Notes: generated by a model not told the origin, from the letters alone. A stretch of 59,301 nucleotides of DNA from Marine Group III euryarchaeote CG-Epi4 (GCA_001875365.1 MIYX01000018.1:1-59301), one strand, 5' to 3'. Positions 39,105 through 48,108 are shown, counted from the stretch's first letter. Translations and numbers: made by a program.

Positions 39105-40049
39105 ATGGCCTGGTTTGGTGGAAAAAAGAAAAAAGTAAAAAAAAGCCCCCCTGTTTTAGAACCTGTAGGTAATCCTGCAGTTCAAACTGCACCTGCTGTA
39201 CAAGCTGCACCTGCTGTACAAGCTGCACCTGCTGTACAAGCCGTTCCTGCAGTTCAAGCTGCACCTGCCGTACAAGCTTCACCTGCAATTCAACCCTTAG
39301 TTGAAGTAGCTCCAGTGGGCGTAGTAGCAGATACAAATATTTCAGTAACTACAGAAGCGAATCAAAATAATATAAGTAAAGAATGGTCTAAAAAGAGCAA
39401 TAAACCACTATTTGATATTCACAAAAAACTTGACTTTATGATGGACTCAAAAGGTAAAAGTCTAGAAGATAGATATAATGAAAGATTTGGAGACAAATTA
39501 CCTGAATCTGTAGCTGCCGATTCAGCAAGGAAAGAGTACAATGAAAAGAAAGCTACACAGAAATCAAAACCAAAAATAGTTTTCAAACAAAAGTCACAGA
39601 TGAAGCTTACGCCTAAGAAAGAGACTAAGAAGGAAAACGAAAAGAAAATTGAAGTTAAAGAAGAAGTAAAAAGCGATGAGATTCCAAAGACTAAAAAACT
39701 TTTAACAAAAACGGGAAGTGCCGTTGGTAAAAGTGCTAACGCTATGAAATCAAGTCTCGGCAGAGGTGCTGGGGCTGTAAGATCTGGTTTTGGCAGAGGA
39801 ACTTCAGCAGTTAAATCTGGATTTGGTAGAGGTGCTGGGGCTGTAAAATCTGGTTTTGGTAAAGGTACCTCAGCAATAAAAGGACTCTTCAGTAAAAATA
39901 AAGAAGAAAAATCTAGTTCTGTCAAAGAAACTACAGAAGAGAAAAACTACAAAAGTATGAAAGTAGCTGAATTAAAAGCTGAGCTAAAAGAAAAAGGCCT
40001 TTCCACGGCAGGTAAGAAGGCTGAATTGATAGAAAGATTAGAAAGCTAG
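39105..40049 (+). CDS. SAP-domain protein with PAVQAA and 11-residue repeats
   Basis: Unrecognised as a whole, 314 aa. Residues 1-13 are basic (MAWFGGKKKKVKK). Residues 24-65 are seven copies of a PAVQAA-type hexapeptide. Residues 150-200 are Lys/Glu-rich. Residues 205-259 are five 11-residue repeats (consensus SGFGRGxSAVK). Residues 281-314 form a SAP motif (SMKVAELKAELKEKGLS, then KKAELIERL), a helix-extension-helix that binds DNA in many proteins. The 11-mers predict an amphipathic helix of the type that binds membranes, as in synucleins, or nucleic acid. A DNA-to-membrane tether is a fair guess, not shown. No signal peptide. DNA composition matches its neighbours. Confidence 0.72.
   Translation: MAWFGGKKKKVKKSPPVLEPVGNPAVQTAPAVQAAPAVQAAPAVQAVPAVQAAPAVQASPAIQPLVEVAPVGVVADTNISVTTEANQNNISKEWSKKSNKPLFDIHKKLDFMMDSKGKSLEDRYNERFGDKLPESVAADSARKEYNEKKATQKSKPKIVFKQKSQMKLTPKKETKKENEKKIEVKEEVKSDEIPKTKKLLTKTGSAVGKSANAMKSSLGRGAGAVRSGFGRGTSAVKSGFGRGAGAVKSGFGKGTSAIKGLFSKNKEEKSSSVKETTEEKNYKSMKVAELKAELKEKGLSTAGKKAELIERLES
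39174..39299 (+). repeat. Seven tandem 18-base repeats (PAVQAA)
   Basis: Seven units of 18 bases, of type CCTGCTGTACAAGCTGCA, lie inside the SAP-protein gene. Units 2 and 3 are identical and unit 4 diverges only in its last bases; the outer units differ mostly at third positions. This suggests recent duplication in the middle and older copies outside. The encoded hexapeptides are Pro/Ala/Val/Gln-rich. Confidence 0.9.
39717..39881 (+). repeat. Five tandem 33-base repeats (11-residue helix units)
   Basis: Five 33-base units encode the 11-residue pattern S-G-F-G-R-G-x-S-A-V-K; the first is the most diverged. Units 2 and 4 (GRGAGAV) resemble each other more than units 3 and 5 (G-R/K-G-T-S-A), an alternating pattern suggesting duplication of a 66-base pair of units. 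Confidence 0.85.
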
Positions 40050-40105
40050 ATACTGATAATTACTACTCAAGATATTATACGCTAACTAATAATAATTATA
40101 CCTGA

Positions 40106-41209
40106 TTATCTGTGTGTTATAATGCTTACTATATCACCATCTAGAACTTTATGATTTAAACCAACTGTCTGGCCTGGAAACTTTGCTGATGGGCCCCATA
40201 TTTGGGAATATCTAAACTTCCTAACGAAGTCACGGTGTAATCGTTGACATATTTCGGTTATTGTAGTTCCCTTCCGAACTACCATTGGTTCTTCTAAATC
40301 TGCCTTTTCTCCCTGAGGCTTCATAAAAATGGATATGAATTCTAAAGAGGAATATATCTGCTTTTTCAATGTTTCAACACCCAAACCGGAAGGCGCTGCA
40401 ACTTCGATAGTTTTTACTGAACCACAAAGCTTTTTGATACTTTTAACATCTGCAGAATTAACCATATCTACTTTACTTATTACATTGAAAGATCGTGTGT
40501 AAACTCTAGTTCCTGAAAGAATATCGACTATATCATCTATAGTCACCCTTTCTCTAAAAACTACTTGAGCATTGACTATGCCATATTCTCTTACTATGGT
40601 CTTAATAGCTTCATCCTCTAATTCTTGCTCAATTGTAGAGATAACTTCGATGCCACCAATTCCTGTTTTTGAAATACTACCATTGGGAGGGCGACTATTC
40701 AAGCGAACTCCAGAATCCGTCAATTCCTTCAATATAACATGAGGTGCTGGCTCTAGAGCATCAATAACGTGAACAATTAAATCTGCAGAACGAATAACTG
40801 ATAATACTTCCTTACCTCTACCTGCACCCCTAGCTGCACCTTCAATTAATCCCGGAAGATCAAGAATTTGAATATTAGCATCTCTATACTTCAAAACCCC
40901 AGGAACTACATCTAAAGTTGTAAAAGCATACGAACCTGTTTCACTATCTGCATCGGTTAAGGCATTCAAAAGAGTAGACTTACCTACACTAGGCAGCCCA
41001 ACTAGAGCTACTGTAGCATCCCCTGCCTTTCGAACTCCATATCCACTACCTCTGGGGCCTGAAGAACTTGTTACTACTTCTTCTCTAAGCTGTGCCAACT
41101 TAGCTTTAAGCTTACCAACATGATGTTGTGTCGCTTTATTGTACTTAGTATTAGCTATTTCTTCCTCGATTTCAGCTATCTTATCTGTAAGTGACACAAG
41201 TATTGACAA
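40106..41209 (-). CDS. DRG-type GTPase with TGS domain
   Basis: Archaeal relative of eukaryotic DRG1/DRG2, ribosome-linked GTPases of the Obg group. The 367-aa protein has an N-terminal helical region (LTDKIAEIEEEIANTKYNKA), G1 GLPSVGKST, G3 DLPGLIEGAARGAGRGKEVL and G4 SKVD. A TGS domain at the C-terminus (KFPGQTVGLNHKVLDGDIVSI) completes it. Full length for the family. It is divergent from the coiled-coil gene at 41272 and converges with the SAP gene. Confidence 0.94.
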   Translation of the reverse strand: MSILVSLTDKIAEIEEEIANTKYNKATQHHVGKLKAKLAQLREEVVTSSSGPRGSGYGVRKAGDATVALVGLPSVGKSTLLNALTDADSETGSYAFTTLDVVPGVLKYRDANIQILDLPGLIEGAARGAGRGKEVLSVIRSADLIVHVIDALEPAPHVILKELTDSGVRLNSRPPNGSISKTGIGGIEVISTIEQELEDEAIKTIVREYGIVNAQVVFRERVTIDDIVDILSGTRVYTRSFNVISKVDMVNSADVKSIKKLCGSVKTIEVAAPSGLGVETLKKQIYSSLEFISIFMKPQGEKADLEEPMVVRKGTTITEICQRLHRDFVRKFRYSQIWGPSAKFPGQTVGLNHKVLDGDIVSIITHR

Positions 41210-41242
41210 TTAGGGGGGATTAAACGCATTGAGTTGAGAAAA

Positions 41243-41249
41243 CTATAAA
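41243..41249 (+). promoter_or_regulatory. TATA box of the coiled-coil gene
   Basis: CTATAAA lies 23-29 bases before the ATG at 41272, a leaderless spacing. It is in the 62-base divergent gap next to the DRG gene. Confidence 0.55.
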
Positions 41250-41271
41250 GTTATGCTACTAATGAAAAAGT

Positions 41272-41793
41272 ATGGCATACCCACTTGATAGCAACGATTT
41301 AACTGAGCCAAAAACTACAATTGTAAATATTTTGAAAATGGAAGGTTACAAATTAGACTCGGGAAGCTTATTCTTAGCATTCAAAGATGCTGGAGGCGAA
41401 ATGGCTCAATTTACGCCTTCTCTAGAAGAATTGCAAGAAGAACAAATTATAAAATCTGACAGTGAAGGAAACATAATGACTGTTGAAGATTATCAGAGAG
41501 AAAAATCTCAAAACAAAGAGGATATTGAAGAAATAGAAGAATCTAGTGAAGAAGAAGCTGATTTGATTAATGAAGAAATACAAGGTAAGGATATCATGGA
41601 TGATAATGTGAATGATTCATCTAAAATGAGTGAAATGCTGAAAAAGAAAGAAGAAACTGATGCTTGGATTGTTGAAAAGGCAAAAAATGGCTCTAAAAAT
41701 ACTGAAAAACTAAGCTTAGAAATTGCTGAATTAAGTGAAAGAGTAAAGAAACTTGAAAATATAATCGAAAAAATTAATGAGGCGTTAAGATAG
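41272..41793 (+). CDS. Acidic coiled-coil protein of unknown function
   Basis: Not recognised, 173 aa. The first 60 residues look like a small folded domain (ILKMEGYKLDSGSLFLAFKD, then LEELQEEQII). The middle is very acidic (EEIEESSEEEADLINEEI), and the C-terminal 40 residues are a coiled coil (LSLEIAELSERVKKLENIIEK). It lies one base before the Pop5-like gene on the same strand, so a role in RNA or translation is possible. No cysteines or membrane segments. Confidence 0.6.
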   Translation: MAYPLDSNDLTEPKTTIVNILKMEGYKLDSGSLFLAFKDAGGEMAQFTPSLEELQEEQIIKSDSEGNIMTVEDYQREKSQNKEDIEEIEESSEEEADLINEEIQGKDIMDDNVNDSSKMSEMLKKKEETDAWIVEKAKNGSKNTEKLSLEIAELSERVKKLENIIEKINEALR

Positions 41794-41794
41794 T

Positions 41795-42073
41795 TTGGTA
41801 GTTAAACAAAAAAAGGGGAGAAAAAGATACTTGCTCCTAGAACATACTGAAAAAATAGAACTAGATGATTTTAGGTCTTTCTTAAAAAAAAATTCTGAAC
41901 TACTCAAAGGTAAAATTAGATGGCGAATTATAGCTTTTGAAGATAAAAAAAGTATCGTCTTAGTAGATCACACAAAATCAATTGCTATAAGAGAATTAAT
42001 AGAAATTAATAGTGATGAATTAGGAATGAAACCCATTAAGACTAGTGGGACTTTGAAAGCCCTTAGAAAATAG
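41795..42073 (+). CDS. RNase P protein Pop5-like (Rnp2)
   Basis: A 92-aa basic protein resembling Pop5, the RNase P subunit that helps fold the catalytic RNA for tRNA 5' processing. It has KGRKRYLLLEH at the start, a central WRIIAFEDKKSIVLVDH strand-helix, and the telling C-terminal end IKTSGTLKALRK, close to the SGTIK/SGTLK ending of the family. The protein is shorter than many Pop5s (about 120-150 aa), so the call is moderate. Start is TTG; no ATG is available in frame. It lies between a coiled-coil gene and a membrane protein gene. Confidence 0.68.
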   Translation: MVVKQKKGRKRYLLLEHTEKIELDDFRSFLKKNSELLKGKIRWRIIAFEDKKSIVLVDHTKSIAIRELIEINSDELGMKPIKTSGTLKALRK

Positions 42074-42084
42074 AGCAACTATTA

Positions 42085-42094
42085 TTATGGCTTA
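42085..42094 (+). promoter_or_regulatory. TTATGGCTTA promoter motif
   Basis: Second copy of the ten-base motif seen before dph2, here preceded by ATTA and lying 16-25 bases before the ATG at 42110. A possible TATA/initiator variant. Confidence 0.35.
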
Positions 42095-42109
42095 AAGATT
42101 GGGTTATTA

Positions 42110-42649
42110 ATGGATAATGAAGATTCTAATGAATGGGAGGAAACTGAATACGAATCTTTAGACTGGGGCGATTCAGAAAATGAAGGTGACACTAGTGTTG
42201 TTTCTTTGTACCCATCAACTAATAAGCCGAATATTGCCGCACTTCTGCTTATAATAGCAGGTTTTGTTTTATTAGGTACTGCAACAACTATGAACGGAAT
42301 CCTGAGTGATGCTGATAAAATTCAAGGAGTCACTGCAAAATACAACGAAGTAATGCAAGAAATGGGGCTCGAAATTGATGAAGAAGGTGAAGAAATTGAT
42401 GAATCTTTTGTGAGTAATGTTATAGAAGTCGGAATGATTTGGGAATTTGTGTGTGCAATCCTTTCATTTGTAGGAGGAGCTCTCCTAGTCATGAGACAAA
42501 ATTACAATCTTGTTTTAGTTGGTTGTGCTGCTGCGATAGTAGGGTTAGGTGGACTTCTGATTTCTACATTATGTGGTGCGGCAGCTCTTTATTTTACTTT
42601 CCAAAGCAAACCTGAATTCGGACTAAGTGAGCAAGACGAGAGCTGGTAA
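42110..42649 (+). CDS. Membrane protein with acidic head
   Basis: Not recognised, 179 aa. An acidic, Trp-bearing N-terminus of about 38 residues (EDSNEWEETEYESLDWGD) precedes three membrane helices (about 42-62, 108-127 and 134-160). The loop between the first two helices holds an acidic EIDEEGEEIDE run. The acidic head followed by a helix recalls the protein at 27.9-28.9 kb, though without clear homology. It lies two bases before Hel308. Confidence 0.58.
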   Translation: MDNEDSNEWEETEYESLDWGDSENEGDTSVVSLYPSTNKPNIAALLLIIAGFVLLGTATTMNGILSDADKIQGVTAKYNEVMQEMGLEIDEEGEEIDESFVSNVIEVGMIWEFVCAILSFVGGALLVMRQNYNLVLVGCAAAIVGLGGLLISTLCGAAALYFTFQSKPEFGLSEQDESW

Positions 42650-42651
42650 GG

Positions 42652-44802
42652 TTGCTTAATCAATTATTAAATTATCTTAATATTAAAGAATTATATCCTC
42701 CCCAAAAAGAGGCTATGCAGGCTATAGAAAGAAATGAATCTCTTTTAATGTCAGTGCCTACTGCTGCAGGAAAAACTGTAGTTGCCTACAACGCCCTAAT
42801 GAAAGCAGTAAAAGAAGGTAAAAAAGGTATTTTTTTAGTTCCATTAAGGGCGCTAGCATGGGAAAAAGTCAATGAGCTGAGAGACATTTGTAAAAATATT
42901 CTTAATGGTGCTAAGATTGGTGTTTCAGTGGGAGATTTTGATAAAATAAGAGGTCTTTCCAAATATGATATAATTGTAGCCACCTCTGAAAGAGCTGATT
43001 CATTAATTCGGCACAATCCTCCCTGGTTAACCGAAGTAGGGTGCTTAGTATCTGATGAAATACACTTAATCAATGATTCTAATAGAGGACCGACACTAGA
43101 AGTTACTTTATCGAAGTTCAGAGAAATTAATCCAGATATACAAATTATAGGACTATCTGCAACCGTATCTAACTCAAGTCAAGTTGCTGAGTGGTTGAAA
43201 GCTACACTAGTTGAAAGTGACTTTCGTCCAGTTCCACTCAAAAAAGGAATTTGTATTGCTAATGAGATTGAATGGGATGGCGATGAATTCAAGACTATAG
43301 ATATAGACGGTACTGAGGGGATTGCACTTGACAATTTACCAGACCAATGCTTAGTTTTTGTTAATACAAGGAGATCTGCCGAAGCTCAGGCTAAAAGACT
43401 TGGCATGCTAATAGGCAAGAGGCTAAGTGCTGATGAAACTGAAAAACTAAAAAAATATACTAGTGAACTGAAAGCTGGAGCTGATGAAGTTACATCCGTA
43501 GACTCAAACCTTGCTAAATTGATTGAAAGAGGGGTAGCATATCATCATGCAGGATTAACTAACAGGCAAAGACAAATTGTAGAGAAAGGTTTCAGAGATA
43601 AAAAAATTAAAGCTTTGTGCGCAACTCCGACTTTAGCAGCAGGAGTAAATTTACCTGCAAAAAGAGTGATTATTAGGGATTTAACTCGTTGGGATTCAAG
43701 TTTTCAGTCAAACCAACCGCTACCTGTTTTAGAAATTCAACAAATGCTAGGTAGAGCTGGAAGGCCTGGATTTGATGTTGACGGTGAGGGAGTATTAATT
43801 GCTAAAAACAGCGAACAAAAAGCGCAAATTATAGAAACTTATTTTGAGGGCGAAACTGAACCTGTTCTTTCGAGGTTAGGCAGTGAACCTGCACTAAGGA
43901 CTCATTTACTTTCTTTAATTTCTTCTGGGACAATTAGTACTACTGAAGAAATGCATTCTTTCCTAAAAAAGACACTCTTTGGCGCTCAGGGTGAACTATG
44001 GAGAACTCAACATCGCATAAACAAAGTACTTAATTTTTTAGAAGAAGAAGGTTTAATTGAGATTGAAGGAAAGATAGATGGAGAATTTATACCTGCAAAT
44101 GCTTCTCTTCAGGAGAAATTAAAAGCTACTCCGTTTGGGAGAAAAGTTTCACAACTGTACATTGATCCTTTGTCCGGAGTCATCATTAGAAATGCCCTTG
44201 AATCTGAAGTACCTGCAAATCCGTTAGGTTTACTACACACAGTTACAAGAACTCCAGATATTTACTCTCTTTACGTTAGAAAAAATGAAATGGAAACTTA
44301 CCTTACTCATTTAATGCAAATGGAAGCTGATCTCATGCTACCACCTCCCGTAGAACATACCGAACTTGAATTCTATCTTTGGGATTTGAAAACTGCACTA
44401 CTATTGATGGATTGGGTAGAAGAAACTCCTGAAGAACATCTAATGAAAAGATATTCAACTACTCCGGGAGACATTAGAGCAAAAGTTGAGACAGCAGGTT
44501 GGATTCTTTATTCCATGTCTGAACTTTCTGAACTATTATCACCCAATACTACAAAGATGATAGCCGAATTAGAAATTCGAATATCTAATGGTGTGAGAAA
44601 AGAATTACTACCGTTATTAGAAATCGATTCAATCGGAAGAGTCCGTGCAAGGTCTTTGTTTAATGCAGGATTCACAAGCCAAAGCTCAATTCGTGATTCA
44701 AAACCTTCTGATTTGAATGAAATTCCTGGAATAGGAACTAAATTGGCTGAAAAATTAGCTGGAAAAAAAGATCCTGAACAAATGCGCTTTGAGTTAGTCT
44801 AA
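42652..44802 (+). CDS. hel308: Hel308-type superfamily 2 DNA helicase
   Basis: ATP-driven 3'-5' helicase that unwinds stalled forks and lagging-strand substrates. The 716-aa protein begins with a Q motif region (LYPPQKEAMQAI), then Walker A PTAAGKT (36-42), motif Ia PLRALAWEK, motif II DEIH (135-138), motif III LSATVSN, and motif VI QMLGRAGRPGFD. The ratchet domain follows and a helix-hairpin-helix ends it (LNEIPGIGTKLAEKLAG). Start is TTG, the only codon near the upstream stop. No PCNA box is seen at its end. Confidence 0.95.
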   Translation: MLNQLLNYLNIKELYPPQKEAMQAIERNESLLMSVPTAAGKTVVAYNALMKAVKEGKKGIFLVPLRALAWEKVNELRDICKNILNGAKIGVSVGDFDKIRGLSKYDIIVATSERADSLIRHNPPWLTEVGCLVSDEIHLINDSNRGPTLEVTLSKFREINPDIQIIGLSATVSNSSQVAEWLKATLVESDFRPVPLKKGICIANEIEWDGDEFKTIDIDGTEGIALDNLPDQCLVFVNTRRSAEAQAKRLGMLIGKRLSADETEKLKKYTSELKAGADEVTSVDSNLAKLIERGVAYHHAGLTNRQRQIVEKGFRDKKIKALCATPTLAAGVNLPAKRVIIRDLTRWDSSFQSNQPLPVLEIQQMLGRAGRPGFDVDGEGVLIAKNSEQKAQIIETYFEGETEPVLSRLGSEPALRTHLLSLISSGTISTTEEMHSFLKKTLFGAQGELWRTQHRINKVLNFLEEEGLIEIEGKIDGEFIPANASLQEKLKATPFGRKVSQLYIDPLSGVIIRNALESEVPANPLGLLHTVTRTPDIYSLYVRKNEMETYLTHLMQMEADLMLPPPVEHTELEFYLWDLKTALLLMDWVEETPEEHLMKRYSTTPGDIRAKVETAGWILYSMSELSELLSPNTTKMIAELEIRISNGVRKELLPLLEIDSIGRVRARSLFNAGFTSQSSIRDSKPSDLNEIPGIGTKLAEKLAGKKDPEQMRFELV

Positions 44803-44827
44803 TTAACAGCGCTCTTATGGTATAGTA

Positions 44828-45619
44828 ATGGTAAGGTTTGTTAGAGATCAACCAGACGCCTACATCTACAGTAGTTTTGGAACTCGAATTTTCATCGCCG
44901 GTTTTCTATTAGCTTTACTATATATTGGACAAGGAATCTTGGTTTATACAAGCACAGATAAAGTTCTTTCACTTTCATCTTTAATCGGACGAGATTCGGG
45001 TGGAGACATAATGGGTCAATTAATCGGTGGATTAATCTTAGTAACTGCGGTTTTTGTTCCTCTCGCCTCAAGTACCATGGCAATATCAAGATGGGTGTTG
45101 AAAAGAACATACAAGAAGCTTGAAAAATTAGAAGTAGACAGTAAAAGATCTCAATTGCTTCTTATGATGGCAAGGTTTGTCTTTCTAGGATGTATAGTTG
45201 CTGCCTATGCACCCATGCCAATGATTGCAGAGAGCGCAATGTCTGGAGGATTCCCCACATCCTCTATTAACTACTATCAAACAAAATTTATGAGTCTCTT
45301 TTTCTCTCTATTCGGTTTAGCTTTATTTCTAACAATTATTTCTCCTGTATTACAGCTCTATCAACGAACTGGGAGTCGATCCCTAATATTTGCTGGATTT
45401 TTAGCTACGATGGTAGGTGCATCGCTAATCTACATGGGTAATACTGATTGGAATATGTCTGTGTTCAAGCTTAATAGTCAAGAATTTAAATCATCTTTTG
45501 GAACTACTATGATTTTTTGTGGAACGTGTATTTTCTTCTGCCTTTGGATTGTAGCAAGAAATGCTAAATCAATACTTAGATACCAAAAAATGCATTTTAC
45601 TATGAAATTAGGTGAATAA
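44828..45619 (+). CDS. Multi-pass membrane protein of unknown function
   Basis: Not recognised, 263 aa. About six membrane helices (for example 19-40, 62-84, 113-132, 152-172, 183-201 and 222-242), with a basic cytoplasmic loop (KRTYKKLEKLEVDSKR). Its stop overlaps the RFC large-subunit ATG by one base, so it is translated with replication genes. A transport or envelope role is possible; nothing specific is seen. Confidence 0.65.
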   Translation: MVRFVRDQPDAYIYSSFGTRIFIAGFLLALLYIGQGILVYTSTDKVLSLSSLIGRDSGGDIMGQLIGGLILVTAVFVPLASSTMAISRWVLKRTYKKLEKLEVDSKRSQLLLMMARFVFLGCIVAAYAPMPMIAESAMSGGFPTSSINYYQTKFMSLFFSLFGLALFLTIISPVLQLYQRTGSRSLIFAGFLATMVGASLIYMGNTDWNMSVFKLNSQEFKSSFGTTMIFCGTCIFFCLWIVARNAKSILRYQKMHFTMKLGE

Positions 45620-47055
45620 TGGAATCCTGGGCTGAAAAATACAGGCCTGAGAGTCTTTCAGACATAATCGGAAATTCAAAAGTAATAAGCGATTTGAAAA
45701 CATGGGCAAGCTCATGGGGCGATAAAATGGTCAAGAAAGGAGTGATACTCTCTGGGCCTCCGGGATGTGGTAAAACTTCTGCAGCTATTGCTTTAGCAAA
45801 TGATATGGGATGGGAAGTAATTGAATTGAATGCATCTGATGCCCGATCTGGAGCTGTAATAGAAGGAACCGCTTTAAGAGCGGGACTTTTCCAAACATTC
45901 GGGAGTAAAGGTTTAGCTGAACGAAATTTAATACTACTAGATGAAGCCGATAATTTGTACGAAAGAGCGCAACAATCTAAGAACAAAATAAAAAATTACA
46001 GCGATAGAGGAGGTAAAAGAGCTATATCAAAAACTCTTGAACAAACCAAGCAACCCGTTGTAATTACTGTAAATGATTTGTATAATTTAACCAAAGGTAC
46101 TGGTGCTAAAATCAAAAGATTATGCCTCAATCTGAAATTTCAAAGGCCCTCTGTTATATCTATATCTACTGTTTTACAGAAAATTTGCCAAAATGAAAAT
46201 TTAGAGATTGACAACGAAACAATAAGGTCTATGGCTGAAAATGTTAAAGGTGACCTAAGAGGAGCGATAAACGATTTACAGTCACTATCAGAAGGAAAAA
46301 AGAAAATTATTTATGATGATTTAAAAAAAGTGGGATCGAGAGATCGAGAAACTGAGATGTTTGAAACTCTAAACGCTATTTTTCACGGAGATACTTTTGA
46401 TAAACCAAGAACTGCTATTTTTGACCTCAATGAACCGCCTAGAGATGTTGCAACATGGGTTAGCGATAACATACCTATTGTATATAAAAATCCAAGTGAT
46501 ATCGATAGAGCATATTCAAAAGTGGCATACGCTGATTTATTACTTGCAAGAGTAATAAGAAACCAGAATTATGGTTTATGGGGATATGCCTCTGAATTAA
46601 TTTCAAGTGGTGTAGCTTTGTCTAAAATACATCCTACAAGTGGAAGAAGACCTCAGTTTCCATCATACATTAGAAAGATGGGAGCAAGTCGATTTCAAAG
46701 AGCATACAGAGATTCTTTAGCTAAAAAAGTAGGTGCTGCAACCCACCAATCAATCAAAGAGTCAAAAATAGAACAAATAGGAGTAATATCTACTATTTGC
46801 CAGAACGATGTAAACAAGGCTGCTGAGATTGCTGGAAATCTGGACTTAAATGAAAATGAACTTGCTATTTTACTTAATACAGACAAAAAGAATAAAAAAC
46901 TTATATCTATAATGGAAGAATCACAACAATATAGACAAGAAAAAGATATTGTAACTCTAGATTATATTCCTAAAATGGAAGAAAAATACGAAGAAGAACC
47001 TAAACGTATTGTTCCAAGAAATGATAAAAAACAAAAAAGTTTATTCGAATTCTAA
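45619..47055 (+). CDS. rfcL: Replication factor C large subunit
   Basis: Clamp-loader subunit that opens and loads PCNA. The 478-aa AAA+ protein has WAEKYRPESLSDIIGN, Walker A GPPGCGKTS (46-54), Walker B LLDEAD (106-111), and the collar region with LRGAINDLQ. The tail is basic and ends with a PCNA-interacting peptide, QKSLFEF (472-478), the canonical position for archaeal RfcL. The last five codons overlap the polY gene on the other strand. Confidence 0.95.
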   Translation: MESWAEKYRPESLSDIIGNSKVISDLKTWASSWGDKMVKKGVILSGPPGCGKTSAAIALANDMGWEVIELNASDARSGAVIEGTALRAGLFQTFGSKGLAERNLILLDEADNLYERAQQSKNKIKNYSDRGGKRAISKTLEQTKQPVVITVNDLYNLTKGTGAKIKRLCLNLKFQRPSVISISTVLQKICQNENLEIDNETIRSMAENVKGDLRGAINDLQSLSEGKKKIIYDDLKKVGSRDRETEMFETLNAIFHGDTFDKPRTAIFDLNEPPRDVATWVSDNIPIVYKNPSDIDRAYSKVAYADLLLARVIRNQNYGLWGYASELISSGVALSKIHPTSGRRPQFPSYIRKMGASRFQRAYRDSLAKKVGAATHQSIKESKIEQIGVISTICQNDVNKAAEIAGNLDLNENELAILLNTDKKNKKLISIMEESQQYRQEKDIVTLDYIPKMEEKYEEEPKRIVPRNDKKQKSLFEF

Positions 47056-48108
47056 ATTTAACTTTTGCTGATCAGATACACCCAATCGACTAGCCGAAAC
47101 TCCCAGAAGTCTTATTGGTTTGCCAGGTTCCCAATTATCATACAACAACGATTTTGCTACTTTGTAAATGTCTTCTGATTTATGTATCTCACCTGGAACT
47201 GTCTTTTGGCGTGTTATAGTTGTAAAATCTGACCACCTAATTTTGATAGTTATCGTTCTTGCTGACTTCCCCATTTGCTCAATACTATCTGATACTTCTG
47301 CGGATAACTCCCGCAAGGCTAACTCTACTTCTTTGACTTCCTTAATATCAGATTCAAACGTAGTCTCAGTACCTTGCTGTTTAGCAATCCATGGTGAAGG
47401 ATCAACAACTCTATTATCTATTCCTTTTGCCTTATTCTTTAAATTAACAGAATATTGCCCAAATATCGGTAATAACTTCTGAATATCTATTGAAACTATA
47501 TCTGAACATTTTTCAATCCCAAGACTATTCAAACGTGATGCCGTTTTAGGGCCAATTCCGTACATTTTCCTTATTTCTAATGGCGCCAAGAATTTAGATT
47601 CCGTTCCAGGCTGAACGACTGTGAAACCCTCTGGTTTTTCAAAATCTGAAGCTATCTTAGCAACTAATTTAGATGTTGCTAAACCTGCTGAAGAAGGTAA
47701 ATTTGTTTCTGTCTTGATCCGTTTTAAAATTGTCTTAACCAAAGCTTCAGGGTTTTTTTGAAGTGATAAATCTACAAAGGCTTCATCAACACTCATTTTC
47801 TCCAAGGTACCATATCTCGCTAAAATCTCCATGACTTTAGCTGAGGAAGAACGAATCATGGGCCTGTTTGAAGAGACAAATTTGAGCTCGGGACAAAGCT
47901 TCAGAGCTTTACTTGAAGCCATAGCCGAACGTACTCCCTTTGCTCGAGCCTCGTAAGAAGCTGAAGCAATGACTCCCCTTTGACCTGGCTTTCCACCAAC
48001 TGCAAGAGGAATCCCCTTATCGCTCGGATTTTCTAAAATGTGAACATTCACAAAAAAAGCATCCATATCTAAATGTAAAATTGCTCTAGGCCATTCTAAG
48101 CGAGTCAC
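47041..48108 (-). CDS. dinB: Y-family DNA polymerase IV (Dpo4-like)
   Basis: Translesion DNA polymerase that copies damaged templates. The 355-aa protein has the palm carboxylates in HLDMDAFFVNV (with the aromatic steric gate) and KMSVDEAFVDLS (catalytic Asp-Glu). It also has a fingers segment AVGGKPGQRGVIASASYEAR, HhH KMYGIGPKTASRLNSLGI, and a little-finger domain. The C-terminus DQQKLNLEFE resembles a PCNA-binding box. It overlaps rfcL by 15 bases, so the two PCNA tails are antisense to each other. Confidence 0.94.
   Translation of the reverse strand: MTRLEWPRAILHLDMDAFFVNVHILENPSDKGIPLAVGGKPGQRGVIASASYEARAKGVRSAMASSKALKLCPELKFVSSNRPMIRSSSAKVMEILARYGTLEKMSVDEAFVDLSLQKNPEALVKTILKRIKTETNLPSSAGLATSKLVAKIASDFEKPEGFTVVQPGTESKFLAPLEIRKMYGIGPKTASRLNSLGIEKCSDIVSIDIQKLLPIFGQYSVNLKNKAKGIDNRVVDPSPWIAKQQGTETTFESDIKEVKEVELALRELSAEVSDSIEQMGKSARTITIKIRWSDFTTITRQKTVPGEIHKSEDIYKVAKSLLYDNWEPGKPIRLLGVSASRLGVSDQQKLNLEFE

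Noticed and set aside
39419..39925. Long minus-strand frame opposite the SAP-repeat gene
   Set aside because: It mirrors the repeat and Lys/Glu-rich codons of the real gene; its product is a low-complexity Pro/Leu/Ser sequence without a start signal.
45619..47055. Intein in rfcL or mcm
   Set aside because: Both proteins have normal length, and the Walker and other conserved motifs are uninterrupted.
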